This document shows positions 30,179 through 41,075 of a stretch of 64,000 nt of DNA, in pieces. The notes under the pieces were generated by a model. That model was not told the origin of the DNA. It made no database searches and saw only the letters and a list, made by a program, of their open reading frames with translations. The position numbers were made by a program, and so were the translations under genes. Source of the DNA: Brassica napus (Eukaryota > Streptophyta > Magnoliopsida > Brassicales > Brassicaceae); contig NC_063452.1 of NCBI RefSeq assembly GCF_020379485.1, positions 34,619,608-34,683,607 of the forward strand. Direction: 5' to 3'. Every line of letters begins with the position of its first letter. The stretch's first letter is position 1.

Positions 30179-30832
30179 TTTAATCTTCATATTTATTAAA
30201 AGAGACTTTCTACTTATATAATTTGTAATAATTTGCGTTTTGTCATAAGAAAAATTTTAATCCATGGATCACAAAAGTTTAGTATAGGACTTTTAACATT
30301 TTTGGTATAACATATATGAAAAATATAATTTTAAATTATATGGTTAATGTTCTTGATTAATAGGTTAAAATAAAAACGATAGAGGATACACTAATTTTTT
30401 ATCAAATATTTTTCTTTAAAAATCATTTATTTTCATATATATTTAAACCATATTAGGCAATTTCATAATTTTTATTTAGGAAAAAACGAAAAAATATTAA
30501 TAATTAATTTATTATTAATTTAATAAAAAAGTTATTTTATGTTTAGGTTGACCAAAATAATTTTCTAATGATTATAAGAATCATTATGGTGATGACACAT
30601 AGATACTTAAAATGTTGTAATTTTTTTTTAATATATAAGGAATACTTAGTTTTCTTTTGTCAATAGCATAATAATTAGCAAACAGTTACCTTTTTATTTT
30701 CTAAAATAATTTTCGACGACGTTAGGGTCACATTAATGATGATAGACCCCGCACACACGTCCGAAATAAAGAAGACAAATCACTATTAGAAAGAATCGAC
30801 AGTTAAAACATATTGAAAAATGATTTATCTAA
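29245..30832. other. AT-rich stretch with Helitron-like debris
   Basis: There is no supported gene. The hairpin TCCGCG-ATTTG-CGCGGA (29584-29600) near an end-like sequence, and phrases such as ATTTATTAAAAGAGAC (30190-30205), resemble termini of Brassicaceae Helitrons, but no pair of ends can be fixed. The stretch is extremely AT-rich from 29600 on. Confidence 0.35.
30084..30152. repeat. Long near-perfect palindrome with AT core
   Basis: The left arm TATATAGTTTAATTTAAAAA is mirrored by TTTTTAAATTAAACTATATA, with a TA-alternating centre near 30118. The whole of about 69 bp can fold into one hairpin. Confidence 0.85.
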
Positions 30833-30846
30833 ATATACCATCGACT
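30833..30846. repeat. LINE target duplication, left copy
   Basis: ATATACCATCGACT here and ATATACCTTCGACT at 36750-36763: 13 of 14 bases agree. A 14-bp duplication is usual for L1-type insertions. Confidence 0.8.
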
Positions 30847-31016
30847 GAGCAGAATAAAATAAGAATTTTCTCTCTATAGAATATTCCTTTCTAGAGCCCT
30901 GGACCATCTTTCTTGGTTTATTCAACAAGAAAGATCTTTGTCTTTTCATACCTGTCTCCTAATTACCTTATCCGATTATCATATCCTTTCTCTTAAATCT
31001 TAAGTTCTGATTCATC

Positions 31017-32529
31017 ATGTCTTCTGAGATGGATAACGCCCTTTTAGCCCTCTCTTTGAAAGATGATGATGCTCCTTTTAACCTACCAGATTTTCCTCAG
31101 TTCTACGCCACAGAAAGAAATGCATGCAGCCAGATAGGCCGTCTTCTTAACCCAAGATTCCAGAATATGGCTAATCTGATTCTAGACATGCCAAAGGAAG
31201 TGGCAAAAGGTTAATCGGGTTAGAGGTATCGCTCTCACCAAAGAAAGATTCCAGTTCATCTTTTCGCATGCAAATGATCTTCAAGATGTTCTCGACAAAG
31301 GCATGCAAACTCATAATGATTCGGGTTTAGCCATAAAAAAATGGGTTGAAACCCCTCCTTTGGGTTATCTCCAATCAGTATCAATATGGGTCAGAATAAG
31401 CAACATTCCGGTTAATCACTATACAAAGCCAGCCATCACTGAGCTCGGTGAACTAATTGGTCATGTTGAAGTGGTCGCTTTTGATCCTGAAAAGTCTCCG
31501 AGGCAAGACTATGTTCGTGTGAAGATTAGTATTGAAGTCACCAAACCTCTCAAGAAATCAAGGGTTCTCAACTTACCTGGTGGTGGTCAAACTACCATCT
31601 ACTATTTCTATGAAAAAGTCCAGAAAAGATGCACGGAATGTCAACGGCTCACACATGCAAAGGAACATTGTCCTCTCTTGGCCTACAAACAGAACATGCG
31701 TGCGGTGGAAACTAGTAAAAACCGTCTCTCTCTTCCTACTTCCAACCATACCTTCCTCTCTGAAGGTGATCCTCTGTTTGGAGTCTTACATGAGGATCAA
31801 GTTGGTATTAATCCTCTCTCGGGTCGTCCTCGCATTGCTCCGGAGGTTCTTCAAGAAATGCGAAATTACCTCCTTGCCTCAAGTAAAGAAGAGAGACATG
31901 CTAGGGAGCAGAGAGTGATTTTCTCGGTGAAAGAAGCTGAGAAAAATCCTATTATACAAAAAGCGATGTTACAACTTATCTCTCCTCCGATCTTCACAAC
32001 AAACCTTGATAAGGGTAAAGGGATCGTCTTCGATTTCGAGAAAGCTTCTTGTGAATCCGAAACTACCTCTCAGCCTCAGAAGCTTATGGCATCGGCAATA
32101 TCTGCAGGACATTCATTGACTAATCCACTCAATAATTGTTTTCTGTAGACTCTCATTGCCTCCTGGTTTAATTCCCTCAACTCAGATCTCAAACCTCTCC
32201 TTCTCTGGTGGCTCAAACATCTCAACACCTACTGAGAAGCCAAAAAGGAAGAGTGGAAGATACAAAAGGATTCCTAAAACTCCTAAGAAGATGAAAAAGG
32301 ATACAAAGGAGACTTTGGCTTCTACTTCTGATGTCGCGACTCCTAGCAAAAAACGTAAATCAGAAGATGATCTCTTCGGATCTTTCAGGACAGATAAGAA
32401 GAATGCTCAGAATTCATCTCAAGATAGTCTGCTCAAAAACAAAGAAGGAGTTCAATTGGTTGTTGCATCCAAGGCTGCTAAGAGCAATGCATCACAGATG
32501 GTCCCGCATGAGGGACCGTCCAAAGCCTA
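31017..32529 (+). pseudogene. LINE ORF1: DUF4283 and CCHC zinc knuckle protein
   Basis: Three frames must be combined: 31017-31214, 31303-32148 (phase open before it) and 32156-32529. The first breaks after NLILDMPKEV. The second holds the DUF4283 RNA-binding-type domain (WVRISNIPVNHYTKPAI, AFDPEKSPRQDYVRVK) and then a zinc knuckle RCTECQRLTHAKEHCPLL (C-x2-C-x4-H-x4-C). The third is a lysine-rich tail. ORF1 proteins of plant LINEs bind the element RNA. The start ATG at 31017 has a plausible context (ATCATGTCT). There are at least two frame changes, near 31205 and 32150. Confidence 0.85.
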
Positions 32530-35500
32530 ATGAGTTTCATCAGCTGGAACTGCCGGGGCTTGGGAGATCCTCATGGCCTGACAGTTCAACGCCTCACGGA
32601 ACTAAGACGTACGTACTTTCCTGAGGTGCTTTTTTTAATGGAAACGATGAATGCTCACAACTCTCTTGTAGATATGCAATGTTGGTTAGGTTATGATCAT
32701 GTCTACACTGTCGACCCGGTAAATACTTGGGGGGGTCTTGCTTTTTTTTGGAAGAACAGTGTTGGGGTGGATATTTTGTATGCGAACAAGAATGTTATGG
32801 ATATTAAAATCATGTATGAAGATAAGTGTTCTATGTCTCGTATGTTTACGACAACCCAACTATAATTCTGCGACATCTTGTTTGGGAGCGTTTGATTAGA
32901 TTCAGTATCAATAGGGATAGTAGTTGGTGCATGTTTGGAGATTTTAACGAAATTTTAAATAACTGTGAGAAGATTGGGGGTCTAAGAAGGAGTGACTCCA
33001 CCTTTCAAGATATTTCGGAAATGCTAGAAATTTGCGGCATGATAGAACTTCCAAGTACGGGGAACCCTTTCACATGGAGTGGAAAGAGAGATAACCTTTG
33101 GATTCAGAGTAGGCTTGACAGAGCTTTTGGAAATCAAAAATGGTTTGATCAATTTCCGGCTTCAAACCAAGCCTTTCTTGATAAAAGAGGCTCTGACCAT
33201 CGCCCTGTTTTGATCAAGTTAATCTCGTCTCAAGACTCTTACAGAGGATCCTTCAAGTTTGATAAAAGACTTTTCCAAAAACCCTTAGTCTTTGAAACCA
33301 TAAACAAAGCGTGGAACTCTCCTTCTCCAAATCCAAACATCAACATTGCCTCTCGCATCAAATTGTGTAGACAGGCGTTAAGTAGATGGAAAAAAGAGAA
33401 TGTCTCCAATTCCAAATTAAGGATCTCGAAGATTCAAGTGGAACTAGAACAAGAACAGTCTTCGATGAATCCCTCCTTCCCCAGAATGGAAAATCTTACA
33501 AAATCCTTAGTTAAGGCTTACAAAGATGAGGAAAACTTTTGGAAGCAAAAGTGTAAGGATGATTGGATCCTTCATGGTGACGGGAATACCAAAATTTTCC
33601 ATGCTGCAGTTAAAGTGGCGAGATCAAGAAATGAGATCGTTAAACTTCAAGACATCAATGGGGTTTTTCAACGGTCTGAAGCTTCTAAAGGTCAAGTTGC
33701 CATTCACTACTTCAGTGAGCTCTTTAAATCCTCCAACTCGGTGGATTACTCTGACCTTCTTAGAGACTTACCGGTAAGAGTCTCAAATAATATGAACCTG
33801 ATTCTCACAAGAAAGATCACCAAAGAAGAAGTTAAGGAAGCGGTTTTTTCAATCAAACCTGATAGTGCTCCTGGAGCTGATGGGATGTCAGGTTTTTCAT
33901 TTCAAAAATATTGGGATATAGTGGGAGATCAACTTACTAAAGAGGTTCTTTTGTTTTTTGAGACTGGTGATATGCCTTCATATTGGAATTACACGCAGAT
34001 TTGTCTGATTCCAAAGAAGACAACTGCTTCGGTAATGTCTGATCTGAGACCCATCAGCCTATGTACGGTAATGTACAAGACCATTTCCAAGATTCTAGCC
34101 TCAAGACTTCAACGTTTTCTTCCAGAGATAGTATCTCGAACTCAATCAGCTTTTGTATCAGATAGGCTTGTATCTGATAACATTATTTTGGCTCATGAAG
34201 CAGTCCATAGTCTTCGAACTCATGAAGTGATCTCAAAATCTTACATGGCAGCAAAAACGGATATGTCAAAAGCTTTTGACAGAGTGGAATGGAATTACCT
34301 TCAAGCATTACTTCTATCTCTTGGTTTTGACAATCTCTGGGTGAAATGGATCATGTCTTGTGTTACTACAGTCACCTATTCAGTCCTTTTGAATGGTCAA
34401 TCTTACGGCTACATTTCTCCAAAAAGAGGACTAAGACAAGGCGATCCTATCTCACCTTTCCTCTTTGTTCTTTGCACCGAAGGTCTTACTCACATGATGA
34501 ATCAAGCTTCACTTAGAGGAGATTTGAATGGAATTCAATTCAACTTGGCAGGCCCGGAAGTTCACCATCTTCTTTTTGCAGACGATAGTCTGTTTCTATT
34601 TAAGGCCGAACTTTCTCAGTGTCAAGTCTTTCAAGACATCCTTCTCAAGTACGGAGAAGCTACAGGTCAGGTCATAAATCTTTCCAAATCATCACTCACT
34701 TTCGGCAAAAACACATGTCCACCTCTTAAAGCACAAATTCAGTCAAAGCTTGGTATTTATTCGGAAGGAGGAGCTGGTTCCTATCTTGGTCTTCCGGAAT
34801 GTTTCAGTGGTTCCAAGGTCGAAATGCTTGCATATATACAAGACAAAATGAAAGGCAGAATGTCTGGTTGGTATTCTAGATTTCTTTCTCAAGCTGGAAA
34901 GGAGGTTATTTTAAAATCTGTGGCTATGGCTATTCCTATATATGTCGTGACTTGTTTTAAACTTCCTAAAACCACATGTAACAACCTCAAATCAGCAAAG
35001 GCAGCTTTTTGGTAGCAAGCAACAGAGGATAAAAGTAAAATACATTGCTATAGTTGGGATCAGCTTTGTATTTCAAAGGAAATGGGAGGAATGGGTTTTA
35101 AGGATATTGAATTATTCAATCAATCTCTCCTTGCTAAACAAGCTTGGAGGATTCTCTCAAACCAAGACTCCCTCCTGAATCGGTTTCTGCAAAGTAGATA
35201 CTTTTCTAATGGTTCCTTCTTATCTGCAACTCTTGGGTCCAGACCTTCCTACGCATGGCGCAGTATTTTGCATGGTAGAGAACTTTTGGAAAAAGGCTTA
35301 AGGAACACGGTTGGTAATGGTCTTTCTATATCGGTTTGGTCGACACCTTGGTTGATTGATGGTGAACGACTTCGCATTCCTCTCATGAAGAATATCTTGG
35401 TTGACCTTACTCTTAAAGTCTCTGACCTTATGGTTCCAAACTCTGATCTCTGGGATCATCAAAAGTTGGAGAACTTGTTTTATGATCAAGATATTGAAAT

Positions 35501-36639
35501 CATTCTAAAGATAAAACCAGCGGTGTCTTCTCCTGATTTTCTTTGCTAGAACCACACCCGTTCGGGGGAATATTCTGTGAAATCAGGCTATTGGTTTGCA
35601 TAAAAGGAGGCAAAAAAGGAAGCTTATGTCTCAAGTCAAGTTCTACCTTCTTTAAACGGTATAAAAAGCCATATATGGTCACTGAACACAGCACCAAAAA
35701 TAAAAGTTTTCCTCTGAAAAGTTATTGGAGGTGCTATTTCTGTTGCTGACCACCTAATCGAAAGAGGAATGAAGGTAGATCCTCGCTGCAAAATTTGTGG
35801 TATGGAAGGAGAGTCAATGAATCACGTACTTTCCAACTGTAATATTGCAAGATAATCTTGGGCTATTTGTCACTTCCCTACTCCGGTAAATGGTTTTGAT
35901 CCCTCCTCCATCTACTCCAACATTTTCTATGTTTTAAAGATGGGGAACAATCAAAACTGGCATGTCTATATCAGGAGAAGTGGTCTTTGGATTCTATGGC
36001 AAATTTGAAAAAATAGGAATAATTTTCTATTTCAAGGAAGCCTCGTTGTGGGAACAAAATTTGCAACATCATTATTCCAGGAGGTTGACCATTGGTTCCT
36101 AATCAAAGAAATGTAAAAACAAGAACAAGCCATTGATCTTGAGAAGAAAAAGAGGATCATCTTTGGATGGAAACCCCCTCCTTCATCTTGGTTTAAATGT
36201 GACATTGGCTTTGATTGGGACAAAAACATGAATGAAAGTTGTGCTTCTTGGATACTTAGGAATGCTGATGGGAAAGTTTTACTGCATGGAAGAAGATCCT
36301 TCTCAAACATTCGCAGTAAATCAGAATCCTCTTTTCAAAGCTGGATTTGGGCTTTAGAAAGTATGAAGTCTCTCCACTTTGATCATGTTATTTTCTCAGC
36401 TGAAGACAGGGACATTGTTAATGCTATTTTCAAAACCTGATGCATGGCCATCTCTAAGAGCTTTTTCCTTAAAGCTTATCGCAATGCTCCAAGAATTTTT
36501 GTTTTGGCATGTGGAATCACAATCTCGTCAAGCCCTCAAACCGACCTTTCTTATTGCAAATAGTGTCATAAAGGAGGATCTGTTCCAATCCTACATTGCA
36601 TCAGGGTTCCCTGGCTGGCTTAAGAGATTTTTTGCATAA
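32530..36639 (+). pseudogene. LINE ORF2: endonuclease, reverse transcriptase, RNase H
   Basis: Starts MSFISWNCRGLG, the entry motif of the endonuclease/exonuclease/phosphatase domain. A frame change near 32850 moves reading to 32826-35015, with GDFNEIL and GSDHRPV completing the endonuclease. Reverse transcriptase follows: SDLRPISLCTVMYKTISKIL, TDMSKAFDRVEW, LRQGDPISPFLF and the catalytic FADDSLFL. A TAG at 35013 and another stop at 35547 interrupt the same frame. Beyond 35700 are a zinc-type segment (CKICGMEGESMNHVLSNC) with several stops, and an RNase H-like end (CASWILRNADGKVLLHG, to 36440), shifted once more to 36639. It is a typical plant L1 order, inactivated. Confidence 0.9.
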
Positions 36640-36763
36640 ATTTTCTTAAATCTAGTTTGTCAATGTGGTTTGTTTAGATGCTCCTTTTAATTACTCTTCT
36701 TTTGTATATGGGTCCATCCCTGAATATGAATGAAAGTGTTTAAGAAAATATATACCTTCGACT

Positions 36764-37380
36764 ATATCGTTCAACCCAATATAATTTTAATTTTTCATAA
36801 ACCAAGATTACTTTTCGATCTAATTTATATAATAAAATTAACTAAATTTTCGATAGTAATCTAAATATTTTTTAATTAATTTATAAACCTAAATCTGTAT
36901 AAAAAATTAACATATATCAAAATTAAAAAAAATGCTCTAGTTTACTCTGAAATCCTTTAAAAATATCATATTCAAATTTTCTGCTAGGTTTGGACGTATG
37001 AATCGAATTCAAAAATTTGAATCGAATCAGATCTGATAAAAATGAATTTAAACTGATATGAACTTGATATAAATATGGAATGTCTCTTGTTTTACGGCAT
37101 TTTGTGTTATGGGTTTTATCCAAACCAAATCCAAACCCAAATGGACTATCTTCCAACTCCTTATGACCCAAGCTGATTCTATCACGAGCAGAGTATTCAC
37201 CAAGGCTGAAAAGTATGCTGACATATGCTCCAGGTCTCCACAAGTAGGTATGTATCCTTCCAACCCAATCACATATAATCATCTCTTCGAATTGATTCAA
37301 ACCTACATATTTTTTGCCAAACTGGTAATAACTTGATCATCAGGTGGTCATTTACTGTGTTGTCTCGTTTGTTGGATCCA
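36764..37380. other. Spacer between LINE and F1, no gene seen
   Basis: AT-rich to 37060, then more balanced. Overlapping open frames on both strands (37300-36923 minus; 37109-37336 plus) show no domain. Nothing is assigned. Confidence 0.5.
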
Positions 37381-38428
37381 TGGTGCGGCCCTGGATAGGC
37401 TGTCTAGTCCCTGAATCACTTGAAGGGGCGTGGGTGAAAGGATCAAGAGATTGTAGGTTTCTTGGATGGCGGATGGACTTCACCTTCGAGCTATGGATTG
37501 CTCAGAGGTTGTTTATGCTACTCCTGAGACACAGGGGCGTCCTGCTTGATGTCTAGGATGGATCACAGAAGATTAACTCTCCCTTAGTGTGATATAAACG
37601 TTCACCACTTGTGAACAAAGGAGACAGTGTCGTCTCAAGACTGGTTTGCACCAAAAAGAAGTTTATTGATAAAAAGAATGATTCAACGTTACATGGACGT
37701 GGTGCTGCTGTTTAAAAGCATAAAACATAAAACCCTAAGCCTAAACCAATGTGGTTTAGGAAAACCAAAACCAAATCCTATTGCTAATTGATTTAAAACA
37801 CCAAACCGACTCCTAATGGGTTTATAAAGCCCAAAACCTCTTCCTAATGAGTTTACATAAATAATAAAACCAAATACACTTAAAATAGACCATAGTGGTC
37901 ATGCATAATCATATTGGGCCAATCATAAACCAAGCTGGCTTGTCCTTCCACTTTTTGGGCCGATAAAGGCCTTTTTCGAACAACTCTTTCTTGGGCTCGA
38001 TCCATCTTGTTCCAAGTCCGACCAAGCTGCTCCTTATGCTCATTTGGATGATAAAGGTCCTCATCATGTTCCATTTCCTGCTCTGGTTCTCAATCTTCCA
38101 TTTCCAACTCAATTCACGCATATGTCGGTTTGACCAGTCCATTTCTCGATCAGACTGAATCTCCCATTCCATTTCCTGTCTAACCAGCTTCATCCTATCC
38201 ATTTCCTTGTCAATAAGGGTTGTCACAGGTCGTCCATGATTGTTTAAAGTCAGTCCATGCTTTATAAAGGCCACATCAAGGCCCATAGCCTTTTCTCGGT
38301 CCAGTACCTCATGGATCAAGCCTTTTAGCTTTCCATAAAGCTCATCAGGTCGTGTCATGATCCATTTCCTAGCTCCTTCTCTCCTTGACTTCATGTTCTT
38401 TAGTACGGAGCTGATCAGGGTCACACCA
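37381..38428 (-). repeat. 1,048-bp duplicated block, copy 1 (3' LTR of F1 plus gag 3' end)
   Basis: The block is repeated at 40028-41075 with a constant offset of 2,647 bp and no insertion or deletion. The encoded gag C-terminal parts are identical in the stretch shared by both. It contains the LTR (starting TGGTGCGGCC on the plus strand, i.e. ending ...GCACCA in element sense) and about 520 bp of gag. Because both copies include the inner LTR border, the border cannot be placed exactly (near 37860). Confidence 0.9.
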
Positions 38429-39944
38429 TCCTCTCTCCCTTCAAAAGGATTTGTCCTCAAATCCGAGACTTGTAAGATGATAGAAACATGATCATCTCCT
38501 GGATCAAATACCCAGGACTGCAATCCTTTTCCACGCTTCAGAGAGCTCTTGGAACCTTGCTCAATCATCTCTAAGCCCCTCACGTGCCTGAGTATGTAGC
38601 AAACAAAACTTTCCTTTCCATTTAACTCATAACCAGCTGCTGCTGCAAAAGATTTTCTCCATTTACTCCATAAGCACGCCTCAACCATGGCTGTCTCAGC
38701 ATGTGTTCTATGCTCTCCCGGATAGAATGAGAGCATTAGATCTCTAAAAACAAGCAGAAACCTTGCTGATTGATCTGGTGGCCGAACTAGCTCCTTGTGG
38801 CTGCCTAGGAGAATATCTATGATTTCTCTCAATACACCTTGCCCAATGCTCATTATAACTTGGTTCTCATGCTGCATAGGGTCTGGTGGTCGTGTGTAAT
38901 GATCCCCATATTCATTCTCAAGCTTTGGCATCTTTTTAACCACAGCAAGTTTCTGTTTTGTTGATCTCAGCTGGTTCTGATTAGTTATGGGACTAATCAA
39001 GGGCGTGTTACCTCCTATTTCTCCTCTATTTTTACTGCAGATACTCAAGATCACATCATCCTCTTTCCCTTCAAAAAGATTTGACCTCAAATCTTGTTTT
39101 TCAGGAGTGAAGAAACCTTGCAGATCAAGCTTGTATGTAACTGTTTTCTGCACCAGATTGTTGTTACTTCTTATACTAACACTGAAGCTTCCTTCTGGTT
39201 CAAAAACAACTTGCTGCAGGCCCTTAACAACTCTCAGATGTTCCACTAAGCTGAGCTGAAGACATACCAAAGGTCTGATTAGTAACTCACAAGCTAAAGA
39301 CTTAAAGTTATCACCTTGCTCAACAGTAGGAAGCACCAATTCAAGAGCTTTAGATGACCCTCCAGGAACTTTTTCTTCTTGTTTTATTTGATCAGGCACG
39401 TGGCCACACTCAGCTTCTGCAACTTCTGCCTCCTCCTCGAGTTTAAAACCAAGAGTTGTTGGTTCTAGTTCAGTTTTATGACTCTCCTCAATCTGTTTTA
39501 TTGGAGAAGCTAATATAGAAGCTTGCAGCTTTTCCTCCTCTTGTTTCAATGATAGAACAGGAACCACAAATCTTCTCTCAGCCGATTTTAATGTCAATTC
39601 AGACCAATAGGCAGGCTGATCTAAAGTAGTAAGCTTCGTTGCTGCTTCTGGTTTTAGTTTTGGAAGTTTCCACTGCGAGACAAACCTCTTCTTCATCAAG
39701 GTCTTCATCTCCACCCATGAAATAATTTGTGGTTTTTTGTCAAATCTCCTAGTCTGAGAAACTCTCTGCCACCATGAGAATGCACTTCCACAGAGTCCAT
39801 TGACTGCTAGACATACCTTTTTCTTTTCAGTGTAGTATTGGAGTCCAAAGAGAAACTCCATCTTCTTTCCCAATCAAGGTATGCCTCTGTATCAATCTTT
39901 CCATAGAAGAATGGAATTGTAAGCTCTTGTTCATATCCAGACAT
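37909..39944 (-). CDS. Gag-like protein of F1
   Basis: The track frame is 39873-37909 (654 residues). I place the original start at ATG 39944 (MSGYEQELTIPFFYGKID), where the typical gag entry begins; a one-base change near 39860 separates this from the long frame. The core YTEKKKVCLAVNGLCGSAFS with following WWQRV and MKKRFVSQW is the retrotransposon gag domain. The remaining 500 residues are charged, with helices (EMDRMKLVRQEMEWEIQSDR) and no zinc knuckle or enzyme motif. It is unusually long for a gag-only protein. Function beyond particle formation cannot be read from the sequence. Confidence 0.7.
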
Positions 39945-40012
39945 AGAATACAGCTTGTTAACTGATAGATTTCGTGCTCCCTTGTTAAAACTTCAAACCC
40001 TAACCCTCAAGA

Positions 40013-40025
40013 GGCTCTGATACCA
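40013..40025 (-). promoter_or_regulatory. tRNA-Met primer binding site of F1
   Basis: Minus strand TGGTATCAGAGCC, two bases from the LTR end. It is the well-known site complementary to initiator tRNA-Met used by many plant LTR elements. A second copy lies at 42423-42434. Confidence 0.85.
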
Positions 40026-40027
40026 CT

Positions 40028-41075
40028 TGGTGCGGCCCTGGATAGGCTGTCTAGTCCCTGAATCACTTGAAGGGGCGTGGGTGAAAGGATCAAGAGATTG
40101 TAGGTTTCTTGGATGGCGGATGGACTTCACCTTCGAGCTATGGATTGCTCAGAGGTTGTTTATGCTACTCCTGAGACACAGGGGCGTCCTGCTTGATGTC
40201 TAGGATGGATCACAGAAGATTAACTCTCCCTTAGTGTGATATAAACGTTCACCACTTGTGAACAAAGGAGACAGTGTCGTCTCAAGACTGGTTTGCACCA
40301 AAAAGAAGTTTATTGATAAAAAGAATGATTCAACGTTACATGGACGTGGTGCTGCTGTTTAAAAGCATAAAACATAAAACCCTAAGCCTAAACCAATGTG
40401 GTTTAGGAAAACCAAAACCAAATCCTATTGCTAATTGATTTAAAACACCAAACCGACTCCTAATGGGTTTATAAAGCCCAAAACCTCTTCCTAATGAGTT
40501 TACATAAATAATAAAACCAAATACACTTAAAATAGACCATAGTGGTCATGCATAATCATATTGGGCCAATCATAAACCAAGCTGGCTTGTCCTTCCACTT
40601 TTTGGGCCGATAAAGGCCTTTTTCGAACAACTCTTTCTTGGGCTCGATCCATCTTGTTCCAAGTCCGACCAAGCTGCTCCTTATGCTCATTTGGATGATA
40701 AAGGTCCTCATCATGTTCCATTTCCTGCTCTGGTTCTCAATCTTCCATTTCCAACTCAATTCACGCATATGTCGGTTTGACCAGTCCATTTCTCGATCAG
40801 ACTGAATCTCCCATTCCATTTCCTGTCTAACCAGCTTCATCCTATCCATTTCCTTGTCAATAAGGGTTGTCACAGGTCGTCCATGATTGTTTAAAGTCAG
40901 TCCATGCTTTATAAAGGCCACATCAAGGCCCATAGCCTTTTCTCGGTCCAGTACCTCATGGATCAAGCCTTTTAGCTTTCCATAAAGCTCATCAGGTCGT
41001 GTCATGATCCATTTCCTAGCTCCTTCTCTCCTTGACTTCATGTTCTTTAGTACGGAGCTGATCAGGGTCACACCA
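40028..41075 (-). repeat. 1,048-bp duplicated block, copy 2 (5' LTR of F1, then gag 3' end of F2)
   Basis: This is collinear with 37381-38428. It serves as the 5' LTR of F1 and, continuing rightwards, as the 3' LTR and gag end of F2. Past 41075 (after GGTCACACCA) the sequences differ completely. Confidence 0.9.

Larger units (their letters stand above)
30847..36749 (+). mobile_element. L1-type LINE, apparently full length, decayed
   Basis: A 5.9-kb non-LTR retrotransposon between the 14-bp duplications. It has a 170-bp leader, ORF1 (31017-32529) and ORF2 (32530 to about 36639: endonuclease, reverse transcriptase, zinc-knuckle region, RNase H) and a short 3' untranslated part ending in a weak A-rich tail. 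Both ORFs have frame changes and stops, so it is inactive. The duplication with one mismatch and the full length suggest it is of moderate age. Confidence 0.9.
37381..40520 (-). mobile_element. Small gypsy-like element F1, gag only
   Basis: A minus-strand element of about 3.1 kb with LTRs (37381 to about 37860 and 40028 to about 40510), a tRNA-Met-type primer site at 40013-40025 and one long gag-like ORF. No protease, reverse transcriptase or integrase is seen. The nearly identical LTRs suggest a recent event. The left flank is ATCCA (37376-37380). On the right the LTR runs straight into a further copy of the gag end, so no second flank exists. Confidence 0.7.
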
